DNA of 64,000 nucleotides from Paraburkholderia madseniana (GCF_009690905.1 NZ_VOSW01000021.1:41897-105896); one strand, 5' to 3'; shown: positions 42,435 through 51,888, numbered from the stretch's first letter. The notes: generated by a model from the letters alone, not told the origin. Translations and numbers: made by a program.

Positions 42435-43670
42435 ATGAACGCACCACTCGACGGGCTGAAAGTCATCGACTTCACACGCGTGCTCGCGGGCCCGCTGTGT
42501 ACCAAAACACTGCGCGATCTCGGCGCCGACGTGACCAAGATCGAACCGCCCGGTGGCGACTCGGGCCGCGGAGGCGTGCCTCACATTGACGGGATGTCGG
42601 TCTACTATGCGCAGCAGAATGCGGGTAAGCGCAATCTCAGCATCGACCTGAACTGGCCCGAAGCACGCGAAATCGTGATCGACATGTGCCGCGACGCCGA
42701 CGTCATCGTTGAGAATTTTCGCCCCGGCACGCTCAACCGCTTCGGTCTTGGCTATGAGCAGGTTCGCGAGTTTAATCCGGGAGTCGTCTACGTTTCCATC
42801 AGCGGCTATGGACAGACCGGGCCGTGGCGCAACCGACCCGCGTTTGCCCCGACGGTGCAAGCGGAAACCGGCTTGACCGACATTCTGCAACAGCACTACG
42901 GCGAATCGCTTTCTGAACTCAAGAACGATGCCTGCAGCCATGCGGATGTCTACACCGGCCTGCATGCCGCAATTGCGGTGCTCGCCGCAATCCAGCATCG
43001 CAACCGCACCGGGGAAGGACAGCACGTCGATGTCGCGATGGCCGCGACCATGCTCGCGGTCAACGAGCGCGCTGGCGCGCAACTGTCCGGGATTGACACA
43101 CAGGGCGAGCCACCGGCGCTGAGCGCGCCTGAATCCCATATCTTCAAGCTACCGGACGGACGTCAGTTGACCATCGCCGCGAGTCCCATCTACTCGCCGA
43201 TGTTCGTCCGCTACTGCTCCATGATGCGTCGAACGGATCTGCTGCTCGACCCGCGCTTTGCGACCGCGCCACTGCGCCGCCTGAACCTCGATGCCCTGCT
43301 GAGCGAAGTCCGCGCCTGGATTCTCACCTTCACCGACCTGGAGGAACTTCAGGCGCAGGTGAGCGAACAAGGCCTCGCTGTCGGTGTGGTCCGCAGCACG
43401 AATGACCTCGCGGAATCTGAGTGGGCGCAAGACTGGGGCGCGATTGTCCAGGTGGACGATCGCTCGGGCGGCACGATGCGCATGCCGGGCGTGCCATGGC
43501 GCTTCAGTAGCGCAACCTTGCCGCCGCCTGGCGTCCCTGCTTTCCAGGGCGAACACAACGTCGAGTTACTCGCCGAGCGCGACGTCGATCCCGCTTTGAT
43601 CGAGGAACTGCGTCAACGCCGTGTGCTGCTTAGCCGCCGGAGCCTGCGGGGTGAATTCGATGAACCTTGA
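42435..43670 (+). CDS. CaiB/BaiF-type (class III) CoA transferase (copy 1)
   Basis: A 411-residue class III CoA transferase from the ATG at 42435: LDGLKVIDFTRVLAGPLCTKTLRDLGADVTKIEPPGGDSGRG, NAGKRNLSIDLNWPEAREIV, ENFRPGTLNRFGLGYE, then the aspartate region DVYTGLHAAIAVLAAIQHRNRTGEGQHVDVAM. It moves CoA between carboxylates, activating the acid to be degraded. The stop lies 11 bp inside the fumarylacetoacetase gene. The second copy at 46.6 kb is a different branch, so donor and acceptor probably differ. Confidence 0.92.
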   Translation: MNAPLDGLKVIDFTRVLAGPLCTKTLRDLGADVTKIEPPGGDSGRGGVPHIDGMSVYYAQQNAGKRNLSIDLNWPEAREIVIDMCRDADVIVENFRPGTLNRFGLGYEQVREFNPGVVYVSISGYGQTGPWRNRPAFAPTVQAETGLTDILQQHYGESLSELKNDACSHADVYTGLHAAIAVLAAIQHRNRTGEGQHVDVAMAATMLAVNERAGAQLSGIDTQGEPPALSAPESHIFKLPDGRQLTIAASPIYSPMFVRYCSMMRRTDLLLDPRFATAPLRRLNLDALLSEVRAWILTFTDLEELQAQVSEQGLAVGVVRSTNDLAESEWAQDWGAIVQVDDRSGGTMRMPGVPWRFSSATLPPPGVPAFQGEHNVELLAERDVDPALIEELRQRRVLLSRRSLRGEFDEP

Positions 43671-44997
43671 CCGTACGCACGATGCGGCTGTCAAGAGCTG
43701 GCTTGCATCGGCCAATGAGCCTCACTGCGACTTTCCGCTGCAGAATCTCCCCTACGCGATCTTTCGCCGCAAGGGAGAGTCGGAGGCGTTTCGCGCAGGT
43801 ATCGCGCTGGGAGACCAGGTCATCGACCTGGCCGCCCTCCTTCGCGAACGCTGCCTCAGCGGCCTCGCCATGCAGGCGGCCATCGCCTGCACGCAACCTT
43901 CGCTCAACGAGTTCTTCGCCATGGGCCCGGGCGCATGGCGAGCCTTGAGGCACGCCGCCTTCGCGCTTTTCGAAGCGCCAGCGGGAAACGTGTCGGCGAC
44001 GCCTGATACCGACGTGCTGCGCCGGTGTCTCGTTCCGCAGGCGCTGGTCGAATACAGCTTGCCAGCCCGCATCGGCGACTACACCGATTTCTATACGTCG
44101 ATCGACCATGCCCGCAACATCGTCAAGCTGCTGCGCCCTGACCCGGTACTGTCGCCAAACTTTCAGTGGATGCCTATCGCCTATCACGGACGTGTCTCGA
44201 GCATTGGAATATCCGGCGAGGAAGTCCGGCGACCGCTTGGACAACGACTTGCTGCGGGGCACAGCGTGCCTGAGGTATCCGCGTGTGCGCGGTTGGACTA
44301 TGAGCTCGAACTGGGAATCTTCATCGGCGTTGGCAACCAGCAGGGTGAGCCGATTCCCGTCACGAGTGCCGAACAACATGTGTTCGGCCTTTGCCTGCTG
44401 AACGACTGGTCCGCTCGCGACATACAGATGTGGGAATCGACACCTTTGGGGCCGTTTCTCGCGAAGAATTTCGCTACCACAATCTCTCCGTGGATCGTCA
44501 CCATGGAAGCGCTGGCGCCGTTTCGTCATGCGTGGGAGCGGCCCGCAGACGAGCCTCAACCGCTGACGTATCTCGATGCGCCCGCCAACCGCAGCGAAGG
44601 GAGTATCGACATCCAACTCGAGGTATGGCTGGAGTCCGAGCGGCAGCGTGCAAGTCAGGCACCTGCCGCACGGCTGTCGCACACGAGCTTCCGTCACCAG
44701 TACTGGACGATCGCGCAAATGGTCGCGCATCACACCATTGGTGGCTGCAATCTGCAGAGCGGTGACCTGCTCGGTAGCGGCACGATCTCGGGACCAACGG
44801 CCGCTGAGGCTGGCGCCTTGATCGAACTCACTGCCGCAGGAAAGACACCCGTCGCTCTGGGCAATGGCGAAACGCGCGGCTTCCTGGAGGACGGCGATGC
44901 GGTCGTCATGAAGGGTTGGTGTGAGCGGCCCGGATTTGCGCGCATCGGGTTCGGAGAGAACCGCGGAGCAGTACTGCCCGCGCGAACGGTGGTGTAG
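43660..44997 (+). CDS. fahA: fumarylacetoacetase
   Basis: Two-domain FAH of 445 residues, the length of true fumarylacetoacetases. N-terminal domain: NLPYAIFRRKGESEAFRAGIALGDQVIDL. Catalytic domain: IGDYTDFYTSIDHARNIVKLLRPD, WMPIAYHGRVSSIGISGEEVRRPLGQ, LNDWSARDIQMWESTPLGPFLAKNFATTISPWIVTMEAL, SGDLLGSGTISGP. It hydrolyses fumarylacetoacetate, or a similar diketoacid, to fumarate and acetoacetate. No homogentisate dioxygenase gene is adjacent, so the substrate may come from another ring or diketoacid pathway. It overlaps the CoA transferase gene. Confidence 0.92.
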   Translation: MNLDRTHDAAVKSWLASANEPHCDFPLQNLPYAIFRRKGESEAFRAGIALGDQVIDLAALLRERCLSGLAMQAAIACTQPSLNEFFAMGPGAWRALRHAAFALFEAPAGNVSATPDTDVLRRCLVPQALVEYSLPARIGDYTDFYTSIDHARNIVKLLRPDPVLSPNFQWMPIAYHGRVSSIGISGEEVRRPLGQRLAAGHSVPEVSACARLDYELELGIFIGVGNQQGEPIPVTSAEQHVFGLCLLNDWSARDIQMWESTPLGPFLAKNFATTISPWIVTMEALAPFRHAWERPADEPQPLTYLDAPANRSEGSIDIQLEVWLESERQRASQAPAARLSHTSFRHQYWTIAQMVAHHTIGGCNLQSGDLLGSGTISGPTAAEAGALIELTAAGKTPVALGNGETRGFLEDGDAVVMKGWCERPGFARIGFGENRGAVLPARTVV

Positions 44998-45107
44998 AAG
45001 CCGTTGCTGCACCATCGCGGAAACGCGGGCAACAACGCCCGCTCCCGCACTGAAACTGTCATGACACCGGCCAAACAGATCCGGGCATATCACCAAGGAG
45101 ACACTTC

Positions 45108-46460
45108 ATGAACTCGCTCTATGACGCCGATACGAACGCCTTGAGCGACGCATCCGAAATCACGCTACGACGCGCCTATTCGGCTTCGGAATGGAGAATC
45201 ATTCCACTTCTCTTCCTGCTATGGCTGCTCGCGTGGGTCGATCGTGCCAATGTCGCGTTCGCGAAATTGCAGATGCTTTCCGATCTGCACTTCAGTGAAA
45301 CGGTGTACGGCTTCGGTGCGGGACTGTTCTTCCTCGGTTATGTGGTGTTCGGCATACCCAGCACGACAGTTCAGCAAAGGCTCGGTGCAAGACGAACGAT
45401 CTCCGTGATTGCCATCGGTTGGGGACTCACCAGCATTGCAATGATGTTCGTCCGTAGCGCGCCGCTCTTCTACTTTCTGCGGTTCCTGCTGGGCGCGTTC
45501 GAGGCTGGCTTCTATCCGGGCGTAATTCTCTATCTGAATCTATGGTTTCCAACGAAACGGAGAACCCGAAACTTCAGCATTTTCCATTCGGCCGCTATTT
45601 GTTCGACTGTCGCCGTAGGCCTGTCCGGCGGCTTCGTGCTGCAACATATGAGCGGCGTGTTGTCCCTCGCGGGCTGGCGCTGGATGTTTCTGGTGCAGGC
45701 AGCCCCCACCCTGCTGCTGGGCTGCCTCGTACTATTTGTCCTCTCCGATGGGCCGGAGACAGCGTCCTGGCTGTCCCCTGAAGAACGGCTGCTCATCGGG
45801 GCCGACCTCGCTCGCGACCGCAAACGCGCCTCTGCGGAAGTGAACCACCAGCGACCGCTGCTTGCCAATCCGGTTGTCTGGGTACTGGTTGCCGTCTATT
45901 TTTGCATCCTCAGTGCCAATACGGCGCTGAGCTTCTTCATTCCGACCATTCTGCGGGATGCGGGATTTGGTGGCTACACAGCGATCGGCAACGCTATCGC
46001 GGCCATCTGTATTCTTGGCGCTGTCGGCAACATTGCATTCTGCACATACGCGAGCCGTCATGGTGACCTCCGCTACCACTGCTCGATTGCCTCTGTGGTG
46101 AGCGTCGCGAGCCTGCTTCTGCTGGTACTCGTGTGGCACAGCAGTCGCACCGCCACCTTTGTGACGCTCGCCCTCGCGCTCGCAGGCACAGGTGCCGGCA
46201 TCTCTCTTTTCTGGCAGATTCCGATGCGGTACCTGAAGGCTAGTGGGGCCACGGTCGGAGTGGCCTTCATCAGTTCGGTTGCGAACCTCGCAGGTTTTCT
46301 GACGCCGTGGCTTACCGGGTACGTACGGGAAGCTACCGGCACCTATACAAGTGGCTTTGTCACCGCTGCGTGCATGCAAGCATTGGCCGCGGTCATGCTC
46401 GTTGTGATCTTGCCTATTGCTTCCCGTAAGAATCAGCCTCTCCTTTCCAGTGAGGGATGA
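45108..46460 (+). CDS. MFS transporter (anion:cation symporter, phthalate/tartrate-type)
   Basis: A 450-residue carrier with twelve membrane segments and the ACS-family text: RIIPLLFLLWLLAWVDRANVAFAKLQML, YGFGAGLFFLGYVVFGIPSTTVQQRLGARR, RFLLGAFEAGFYPGVILYLNLWFPTKRRTR and LSDGPETASWLSPEERLLI. Relatives take up phthalate, tartrate, galactonate and other organic anions by proton symport. Its place within the cluster suggests it imports the acid on which the CoA transferases act. An AAGGAG ribosome site precedes the ATG. Confidence 0.92.
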   Translation: MNSLYDADTNALSDASEITLRRAYSASEWRIIPLLFLLWLLAWVDRANVAFAKLQMLSDLHFSETVYGFGAGLFFLGYVVFGIPSTTVQQRLGARRTISVIAIGWGLTSIAMMFVRSAPLFYFLRFLLGAFEAGFYPGVILYLNLWFPTKRRTRNFSIFHSAAICSTVAVGLSGGFVLQHMSGVLSLAGWRWMFLVQAAPTLLLGCLVLFVLSDGPETASWLSPEERLLIGADLARDRKRASAEVNHQRPLLANPVVWVLVAVYFCILSANTALSFFIPTILRDAGFGGYTAIGNAIAAICILGAVGNIAFCTYASRHGDLRYHCSIASVVSVASLLLLVLVWHSSRTATFVTLALALAGTGAGISLFWQIPMRYLKASGATVGVAFISSVANLAGFLTPWLTGYVREATGTYTSGFVTAACMQALAAVMLVVILPIASRKNQPLLSSEG

Positions 46461-46570
46461 TGCTGCCGCCCGCGACCGTACTACCCCGTAGCGAACCGAT
46501 CGTTGCGCCGGATTTTAGCCAACCCGGCGTAACCCTTTAAGTCCAGAAATCGGCTTCCGTGCCCGGGCAC

Positions 46571-46601
46571 TTGACACTCGCTGCGCAACGCTTCATACCA
46601 A
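46571..46601 (+). promoter_or_regulatory. candidate promoter of the second CoA transferase gene
   Basis: A perfect TTGACA (46571-46576) is followed after 19 bp by TACCAA, in an AT-rich stretch leading to the gene at 46640. The -10 match is weak and the spacing long, so an activator may be needed. Confidence 0.35.
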
Positions 46602-46639
46602 ATTAATAGCATTACTAAACGACTATATTTTTACCAATT

Positions 46640-47860
46640 ATGGGCGCTCTCAATCATATCCGCGTGCTGGATCTCACCCGCGTGCTGGCCGGTCCGTGGT
46701 GCGCACAGACGCTCGCCGATTTCGGCGCCGACGTCATCAAGATCGAACGACCCGAAGTCGGCGACGACACGCGTCACTGGGGCCCTCCGTACCTGAAGAC
46801 GCCGGACGGCGCAGATACGCGCGAGGCAGCCTACTATCTCGCCGCGAACCGCAACAAGCGCTCGGTGACCGTGGATATCGCGACGCCCGAAGGGCAGCGC
46901 ATTGTCCGCGAGCTGGTCGCCCACAGCGACGTGGTGCTGGAGAACTACAAGGTCGGCCAGTTGAAGAAATATGGCCTCGACTACGCCTCGCTGAAAGAAA
47001 TCAAGCCGGACATCATCTATTGCTCGGTGACCGGATTTGGCCAGACTGGACCCTATGCGCAGCGTGCGGGCTACGACTTCATCATCCAGGGAATAGGCGG
47101 CTTCATGAGCATCACCGGGGAGCGCGACGGCTTGCCTGGCGGCGGCCCTCAAAAGGCAGGGGTGGCGATCACAGACCTGATGACGGGTATGTACTCAAGC
47201 GTCGCCGTGCTGACTGCCCTCACCCATCGCGACCGTACCGGCGAAGGCCAGTACATCGACATGGCGCTGCTCGACGTGCAGGTCGCCATGCTCGCGAACG
47301 TTAGCTCGAACTTCCTCGCCAGCGGCCAGCCGCCGGTGCGCTGGGGCAACGCGCATCCGAACATCGTGCCCTACCAGACCTTCCAGACCAGCGATGGCTG
47401 GATCATCGTCGCGGTCGGCAACGACGGGCAGTTCCGGAAATTTGTCGAAGCCGGCGGCCGGCTGGAACTGGCCGACGACGAGCGCTTCGCCACCAATCCG
47501 GCGCGCGTGCGCAATCGCGAGACCCTGGTGCCGATTCTCGCGGAGATGGTCCGCGTACGCGGAAAGCATGAATGGATCGCTGCACTCGAAGCTGCCAGCG
47601 TGCCCTGCGGCCCAATCAACGATCTCGGCGAGGTATTCGAGAACGAGCAGGTGGTGGCGCGCGGACTGCAACTCGACCTGCCCCACCCATCCGGCGGCAC
47701 CGTGAAGGTGGTGCGCAACCCGATCAACATGAGCGCAACGCCGCCTCAGGCGCTCATCCACCCGCCTCAGCTTGGCGAACATACAACTGACGTTCTGCGC
47801 GTCGTCCTGGGCTATGACGATGAACGAATCGCGGCATTACGCGAAAACTTGGTGATCTGA
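46640..47860 (+). CDS. CaiB/BaiF-type (class III) CoA transferase (copy 2)
   Basis: A 406-residue class III CoA transferase: MGALNHIRVLDLTRVLAGPWCAQTLADFGADVIKIERPEVGDDTRHWGPPY, NRNKRSVTVDIATPEGQRIVRELVA, ENYKVGQLKKYGLDY, and ITDLMTGMYSSVAVLTALTHRDRTGEGQYIDMALLD with the catalytic aspartate. The wording is close to succinate- or glutarate-type CoA transferases (SugcT-like), whereas copy 1 is more divergent. It has its own promoter-like region and ends at a strong intrinsic terminator. Confidence 0.92.
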   Translation: MGALNHIRVLDLTRVLAGPWCAQTLADFGADVIKIERPEVGDDTRHWGPPYLKTPDGADTREAAYYLAANRNKRSVTVDIATPEGQRIVRELVAHSDVVLENYKVGQLKKYGLDYASLKEIKPDIIYCSVTGFGQTGPYAQRAGYDFIIQGIGGFMSITGERDGLPGGGPQKAGVAITDLMTGMYSSVAVLTALTHRDRTGEGQYIDMALLDVQVAMLANVSSNFLASGQPPVRWGNAHPNIVPYQTFQTSDGWIIVAVGNDGQFRKFVEAGGRLELADDERFATNPARVRNRETLVPILAEMVRVRGKHEWIAALEAASVPCGPINDLGEVFENEQVVARGLQLDLPHPSGGTVKVVRNPINMSATPPQALIHPPQLGEHTTDVLRVVLGYDDERIAALRENLVI

Positions 47861-47890
47861 AGGGCCGTCCGGGTGCTGCCTCGATTTGTG

Positions 47891-47930
47891 CGCGGTGTCA
47901 GGCAGTGCAATGCCAGCACCGCGGGTTTTT
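47891..47930 (+). terminator. intrinsic terminator after the second CoA transferase gene
   Basis: Arms CGCGGTG (47891-47897) and CACCGCG (47917-47923) enclose an inner GGCA/TGCC stem. GGTTTTTG follows. It lies 30 bp after the stop and separates this gene from the porin. Confidence 0.8.
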
Positions 47931-48021
47931 GAAGTGAGCCGTTCCGCCGCTCAGGTCGCCAGGAGACCAACGGCACATTGCTGAATCAATATTTACCTAT
48001 AACGCTTCGATGGGGACATAC

Positions 48022-49209
48022 ATGGAATTGAGGAAGGCGATTTTTCTTGCGACCAGCGGACTGGCTAGCGCATCGGCCTGCGCGCAAAGCAGCGTGACGC
48101 TCTACGGTCTGGTTGATGCAGGTATCGGTTATGTGAACAACGTGGCCAGCCGGCCCGGAGCCATCGGTGCCCGCAAAATACAGGAAACATCCGGTGTCGG
48201 TGCCCCGTCCCGATGGGGCTTTCGCGGGGTCGAGGATCTGGGTGGCGGCAATTCCGCCATCTTCGTGCTCGAGAACGGCTTCAGCGTCGCCAGCGGCACG
48301 CTATTGCAAGGTTCACGTTTATTCGGCCGCCAGGCATATGTTGGACTGGTCAACAAGGATCTGGGGACCGCGACCTTCGGGAGACAGTACGACTCGGTCG
48401 TCGACTTCGTCGGACCTTTTGTTTCTTCCAGACAATGGGCGACTCAATATGGCGCGCACGTCGGTGACATCGACAATCTCTACACCACCTTCCGCATCAA
48501 CAACTCCGTCAAGTACACCAGTCCCACCTATCGTGGGCTGGCCTTCGGAGGGTTATACGCCTTCAGCAATCAGGCTGCCGGTTCAGCTGGCACCGGCTTC
48601 TCAAACAATAGCGCATGGAGCGTCGGCGCGAGCTACGCAGCGGGACCTGTAACGCTGGGAGCTGGTCACCTGCACCTCTCAAGCCCTTCGGCCGGGGGTA
48701 CGGGAGGAAGCAATACTGGCGGCGCCATCGTCGGCGATTACACGAGCGTCACCGATATCTTCTATGCACGTCCGGTCAAGACCCAGGACGTCACCGGCGC
48801 AGGCGTGGCATACCAGTTGGACGCAGCGACGCTGGGGTTCGCATATACAGTGGCCAAGTTGCGGTACGTCGACCATTCGAGCTTTTCTCTTTCGAACTAT
48901 GAGGCCAACACAAAGTACCAGATTACCCCGGCCTTTCTTGCTGGCGTCGCATTCATTTACAGCGACGGAAAGGTAGGTGGTGCCTCGAAAATAGCTAACA
49001 TTACTGATGGGACCCACCCTCGTTGGGCGCAGATAAACCTGGGGGCGCAATACCTGCTTAGCAAAACTACGACAACGTATGTCGCCGCGGTCTATCAGAA
49101 GGCCCTGGGCGATGCCCTGACCGCAACGATCGACAGCGTGGGCGGTCCAACGGGCTCCAATTCGAAATACCAGCTCGCCGTTACCGCTGGCTTGCGCGTC
49201 AGGTTCTAG
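48022..49209 (+). CDS. OmpC-type trimeric porin
   Basis: A Gram-negative porin of 395 residues (an in-frame ATG four codons upstream is possible). The signal peptide is MELRKAIFLATSGLASASACA. The mature N-terminus QSSVTLYGLVDAGIGYVNN and the C-terminal beta strand ending in Phe (KYQLAVTAGLRVRF) are typical of Burkholderiales porins. Regular alternating strands fill the rest, with SRWGFRGVEDLGGGNSAIFVLENGF in the first repeat and FGRQAYVGLVNKDLGTATFGRQYD next. It lets small anions cross the outer membrane and probably serves the MFS carrier of this cluster. Confidence 0.93.
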   Translation: MELRKAIFLATSGLASASACAQSSVTLYGLVDAGIGYVNNVASRPGAIGARKIQETSGVGAPSRWGFRGVEDLGGGNSAIFVLENGFSVASGTLLQGSRLFGRQAYVGLVNKDLGTATFGRQYDSVVDFVGPFVSSRQWATQYGAHVGDIDNLYTTFRINNSVKYTSPTYRGLAFGGLYAFSNQAAGSAGTGFSNNSAWSVGASYAAGPVTLGAGHLHLSSPSAGGTGGSNTGGAIVGDYTSVTDIFYARPVKTQDVTGAGVAYQLDAATLGFAYTVAKLRYVDHSSFSLSNYEANTKYQITPAFLAGVAFIYSDGKVGGASKIANITDGTHPRWAQINLGAQYLLSKTTTTYVAAVYQKALGDALTATIDSVGGPTGSNSKYQLAVTAGLRVRF

Positions 49210-49270
49210 TACAGCTTCCCCGATAGCAAAGTTATTGCTATTCGAACGCGACGTCCCGTCAACCGACAAT

Positions 49271-49294
49271 CGCCCGCAGAACCGACTGCGGGCG
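49271..49294. repeat. GC-rich hairpin between porin and MaoC-like gene
   Basis: Perfect 9-base arms CGCCCGCAG (49271-49279) and CTGCGGGCG (49286-49294) around AACCGA. A weaker AT-rich hairpin (ATAGCAA/TTGCTAT, 49223-49241) precedes it. No T-run follows, so it could be a processing signal or a terminator for the porin message. Confidence 0.5.
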
Positions 49295-49327
49295 GGATCG
49301 ACAGTCACTTACCCATCCGGAGTAAAT

Positions 49328-49798
49328 ATGAGTTCCCTACAAGACGCCCAACTGCTGGGGCGTGGTTTCTACTGGCAGGAGATTCAGGCCGGTCAGCGCT
49401 TTCGCACGTATCGTCGCACGGTAACCGAAACCGACCTTGTCAATTTCATCTCGGTGACCGGCATGCTCGAGGCCATTTTCATCGACGCGGACTACGAGCA
49501 CGGCGCCATGCGTGGCCGTGCGGTCCCCGCTGCGCTGACGAGCGGCCTGATCGAAGGACTGTTATTCCAGACGATGATACAAGGCACCGGTCTGGCACTT
49601 CTGGATCTGACGTTAAAGGCTCACGGTCCGGTTCTCGTCAACGATTCGATCTATGGGATAGTGGAAGTCGAGGAAGTGAAACCCACATCCAAAAACAATC
49701 GTGCAGTCGTGACGAGCCGCATCGACGTGTTGAATCAGCGTGATGAGCGCGTTCTTTCATACACCGCGAAGCGGTTGCTGGCCGGTCGCCCCGCTTAA
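49328..49798 (+). CDS. MaoC-like hot-dog fold dehydratase
   Basis: From MSSLQDAQLLGRGFYWQEIQAG (GGAG ribosome site five bases upstream) the protein has 156 residues. It is a single MaoC/R-specific hydratase-like hot-dog domain: FRTYRRTVTETDLVNFISVTGMLEAIFIDADYE, PAALTSGLIEGLLFQTMIQGTGLALLDLTLKAHGPVLVNDSIYGIVEVEEVKPT. The usual catalytic D-x4-H pair is not obvious; an Asp and Glu pattern is present at IDAD and MLEAIF. It would hydrate an enoyl-CoA in the same pathway as the crotonase. Last gene of the cluster. Confidence 0.85.
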   Translation: MSSLQDAQLLGRGFYWQEIQAGQRFRTYRRTVTETDLVNFISVTGMLEAIFIDADYEHGAMRGRAVPAALTSGLIEGLLFQTMIQGTGLALLDLTLKAHGPVLVNDSIYGIVEVEEVKPTSKNNRAVVTSRIDVLNQRDERVLSYTAKRLLAGRPA

Positions 49799-50032
49799 GG
49801 TCCGGAAGCACGGCACCGCCGTGCGTTGCTCGTCAACGCATCCGCGTCTTCAAGTCGTGCACCGTGATCGATCAGCTTTGTCGATGCAATTTCCCCCGAA
49901 GACGGGCCCAAGGCAGGGACACATCAGGCTACATCGTCGGGATGCAGACCGTTTTTGAATCCAGGCGCGAGTATTCCCCGTATATGCGGTCAGAGCCGTG
50001 CAATTACGCGTGGCAACTCTGGGGAGTGCACC

Positions 50033-50587
50033 ATGAAATGCAAGCCTATGTTCGTCGCTGTCGCACTGTCAGCAGCCGTCTCTGGCGCCTTTGCGGCCAG
50101 CGACACGGTCATGGTCGGTGGTCAGGCGATGTATCCGAGCAAGGACATCGTGGACAACGCGGTCAACTCGGCTGACCACACCACGCTCGTCGCTGCAGTC
50201 AAAGCCGCGGGCCTCGTCGATACGTTAAAGAGCCCAGGACCGTTTACGGTTTTTGCACCAACGAACGAGGCGTTTGCCGCGCTGCCGGCTGGCACAGTCG
50301 ACACGCTCGTGAAGCCTGAAAACAAGGCGACGTTGACCAGCATCCTGACATACCACGTTGTTCCTGGACGTTATGACTTCCGCAAGCTCGACCAGGCTAT
50401 CAAGGCCGGTGGCGGCAAGGCGGAACTGAAGACAGTCAATGGAGAGCTTCTGACGTTCAGTGAAAACGGCCCGCACAACATCGTAGTAATGGATGCCAGT
50501 GGCCACACTGCCGACATATCGACCTACGACGTCACCCAGAGCAACGGCGTCATCATGGTGGTCGATAAGGTACTGATGCCGAAGTAA
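50033..50587 (+). CDS. secreted fasciclin-domain protein
   Basis: A 184-residue protein with a signal peptide (MKCKPMFVAVALSAAVSGAFAAS). One fasciclin (FAS1) domain follows: KDIVDNAVNSADHTTLVAAVKAAGLVDTLKSPGPFTVFAPTNEAFAALPAGTVDTLVKPENKATLTSILTYHVVPGRYD, and a C-terminal HTADISTYDVTQSNGVIMVVDKVLMPK. FAS1 domains mediate adhesion or bind small ligands at the surface. The strong ribosome site GGGGAG lies before the ATG. It is a single gene. Confidence 0.92.
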   Translation: MKCKPMFVAVALSAAVSGAFAASDTVMVGGQAMYPSKDIVDNAVNSADHTTLVAAVKAAGLVDTLKSPGPFTVFAPTNEAFAALPAGTVDTLVKPENKATLTSILTYHVVPGRYDFRKLDQAIKAGGGKAELKTVNGELLTFSENGPHNIVVMDASGHTADISTYDVTQSNGVIMVVDKVLMPK

Positions 50588-50813
50588 AAGGGCAAATGCG
50601 CACGACAAGAAGTGCGAATTCAGCGCAGCGTTGTCATTTTCGGCGCTGAGTCACGACTGACTCACATGTCTCGCATCTGGACGCAGCAAATGTCTGCCCT
50701 GTTCAGATGGGAGTAGCTGCTTGCGCTCCGCCGCTGCGCAATCAGTCAGACTTTAGCGGTATATGAGACTTCGGCGCTGCAAACGCACGGGTCGATATCA
50801 CAGGAGAATTACC

Positions 50814-51101
50814 ATGGACAAGTCGACGATGAAGGCTCTGTTCGCGCGTGTCGCTGTCGCGTCGCTCTGCGCGTGCGCCGCGACGTTTGCGCAGGCTGGC
50901 GGGAATGGCAACGGTGGAAATGGCAGCGGCGGCGCTCACGGTGCCGCAACCGCTGGGATGACGTACCACGGCGAGCCCGTCTCGAGCCCGTGGAACCGGG
51001 TTCCTGGCGACATGAGCAAGAGCGCGGACACCACGAGTGGCATGAGCATGTCCACTATGCGCCACGAAGACAGCAGCATGTCAACGAAGACTGTCCAGTA
51101 A
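50814..51101 (+). CDS. small secreted Gly/Met/Ser-rich protein
   Basis: A 95-residue protein with a signal peptide (MDKSTMKALFARVAVASLCACAATFAQA). The mature part is low-complexity: GGNGNGGNGSGGAHGAA, then GMTYHGEPVSSPWNRVPGD and a Ser/Thr/Met-rich tail (SKSADTTSGMSMSTMRHEDSS). AGGAG lies seven bases before the ATG. Met- and His-rich exported proteins of this size can bind copper, but nothing here proves it. No family is recognised. Confidence 0.65.
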   Translation: MDKSTMKALFARVAVASLCACAATFAQAGGNGNGGNGSGGAHGAATAGMTYHGEPVSSPWNRVPGDMSKSADTTSGMSMSTMRHEDSSMSTKTVQ

Positions 51102-51888
51102 GACCTTTCAGAATTGCCGGCATGCGGCCATTCCAAGGTCAGGTCGCTCGCGAATTGGAGCTTCGGTACCTCCGTGGTGCTTCGGTTTTGGTGATATCGG
51201 CATCTTTCGTCTTGCCGGCGGCGCATCTGACTTCTGTCTCCGCGCTGCCTGCTTTGCCTGCGGTTTAGCCTCGGTGTCCTTATGCCGTGTATCCCGGACG
51301 TTTAAGGAGCGTGCTTTCCTTTTCAAACCTTATCGAAGCGAGTACACCATGCCTGAAAAAGCACTTCTTCGGGAAACGCCTTTACCTCGTAGCGGACCGG
51401 CAGATGCTCGGTAGGTTTCATCAGGTGCTCACACTCCTTAATCAGCTCGGGCCATGGCACGTAGGCTGATTGCTTAGGCTCGTGACGGAAAAGCACTACG
51501 ATGTCTGTGGCTGGCAGTAAGCAGCGCGATGCATTGGTTTTCATCCTCGCTGCGGCATCGGTGCCGCGCGATTTGCGGCTTTCAGGCGTACCTGCCGAGC
51601 TAGCGCGGCCACGACGACGAAAGAGAACGAGATGAGCGAGCAGAACGACAGCCGTCCGCGGCTTGCCCCCGTGGGCGGATGCGAGCGTGTCCGTATCAAT
51701 CGACGAGAAGCCAAGCGTCCCGTTTCCGGCCGTCTCCGAGAGCAAGTTCGATGTTTTGTCATGGAAGCGCTGCTTGACCCGCTGGGGCGAACGAAGGCAG
51801 TATCAGAGACGCGGCGCATTGCCATACCGGCGAACTGGCAGTGGACATGTACCTGCCGGAACCCAACTCCATCGGTGAGGAGACGTCC
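51102..51888. other. gene-poor stretch
   Basis: About 790 bp without a well-supported gene, except one weak leftward ORF (51323-51544). Codon-like bias is lower than in flanking genes. I found no hairpin with T-run, no repeat and no intact mobile-element gene. It may be old decayed sequence. Confidence 0.4.
51323..51544 (-). CDS. doubtful small hypothetical ORF
   Basis: From an ATG at 51542-51544 (weak GAGG upstream) 73 codons read MKTNASRCLLPATDIVVLFRH, then EPKQSAYVPWPELIKECEHLMKPTEHLPVRYEVKAFPEEVLFQAWCTRFDKV. The text is protein-like but matches no family I know. The frame extends to 51745 upstream without support. Confidence 0.3.
   Translation of the reverse strand: MKTNASRCLLPATDIVVLFRHEPKQSAYVPWPELIKECEHLMKPTEHLPVRYEVKAFPEEVLFQAWCTRFDKV

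Noticed and set aside
50647..50664. TGAGTCA/TGACTCA hairpin after the fasciclin gene
   Set aside because: A perfect 7-bp palindrome but short, without a T-run and 60 bp from the stop. It may be chance or a protein site and was too weak to list.
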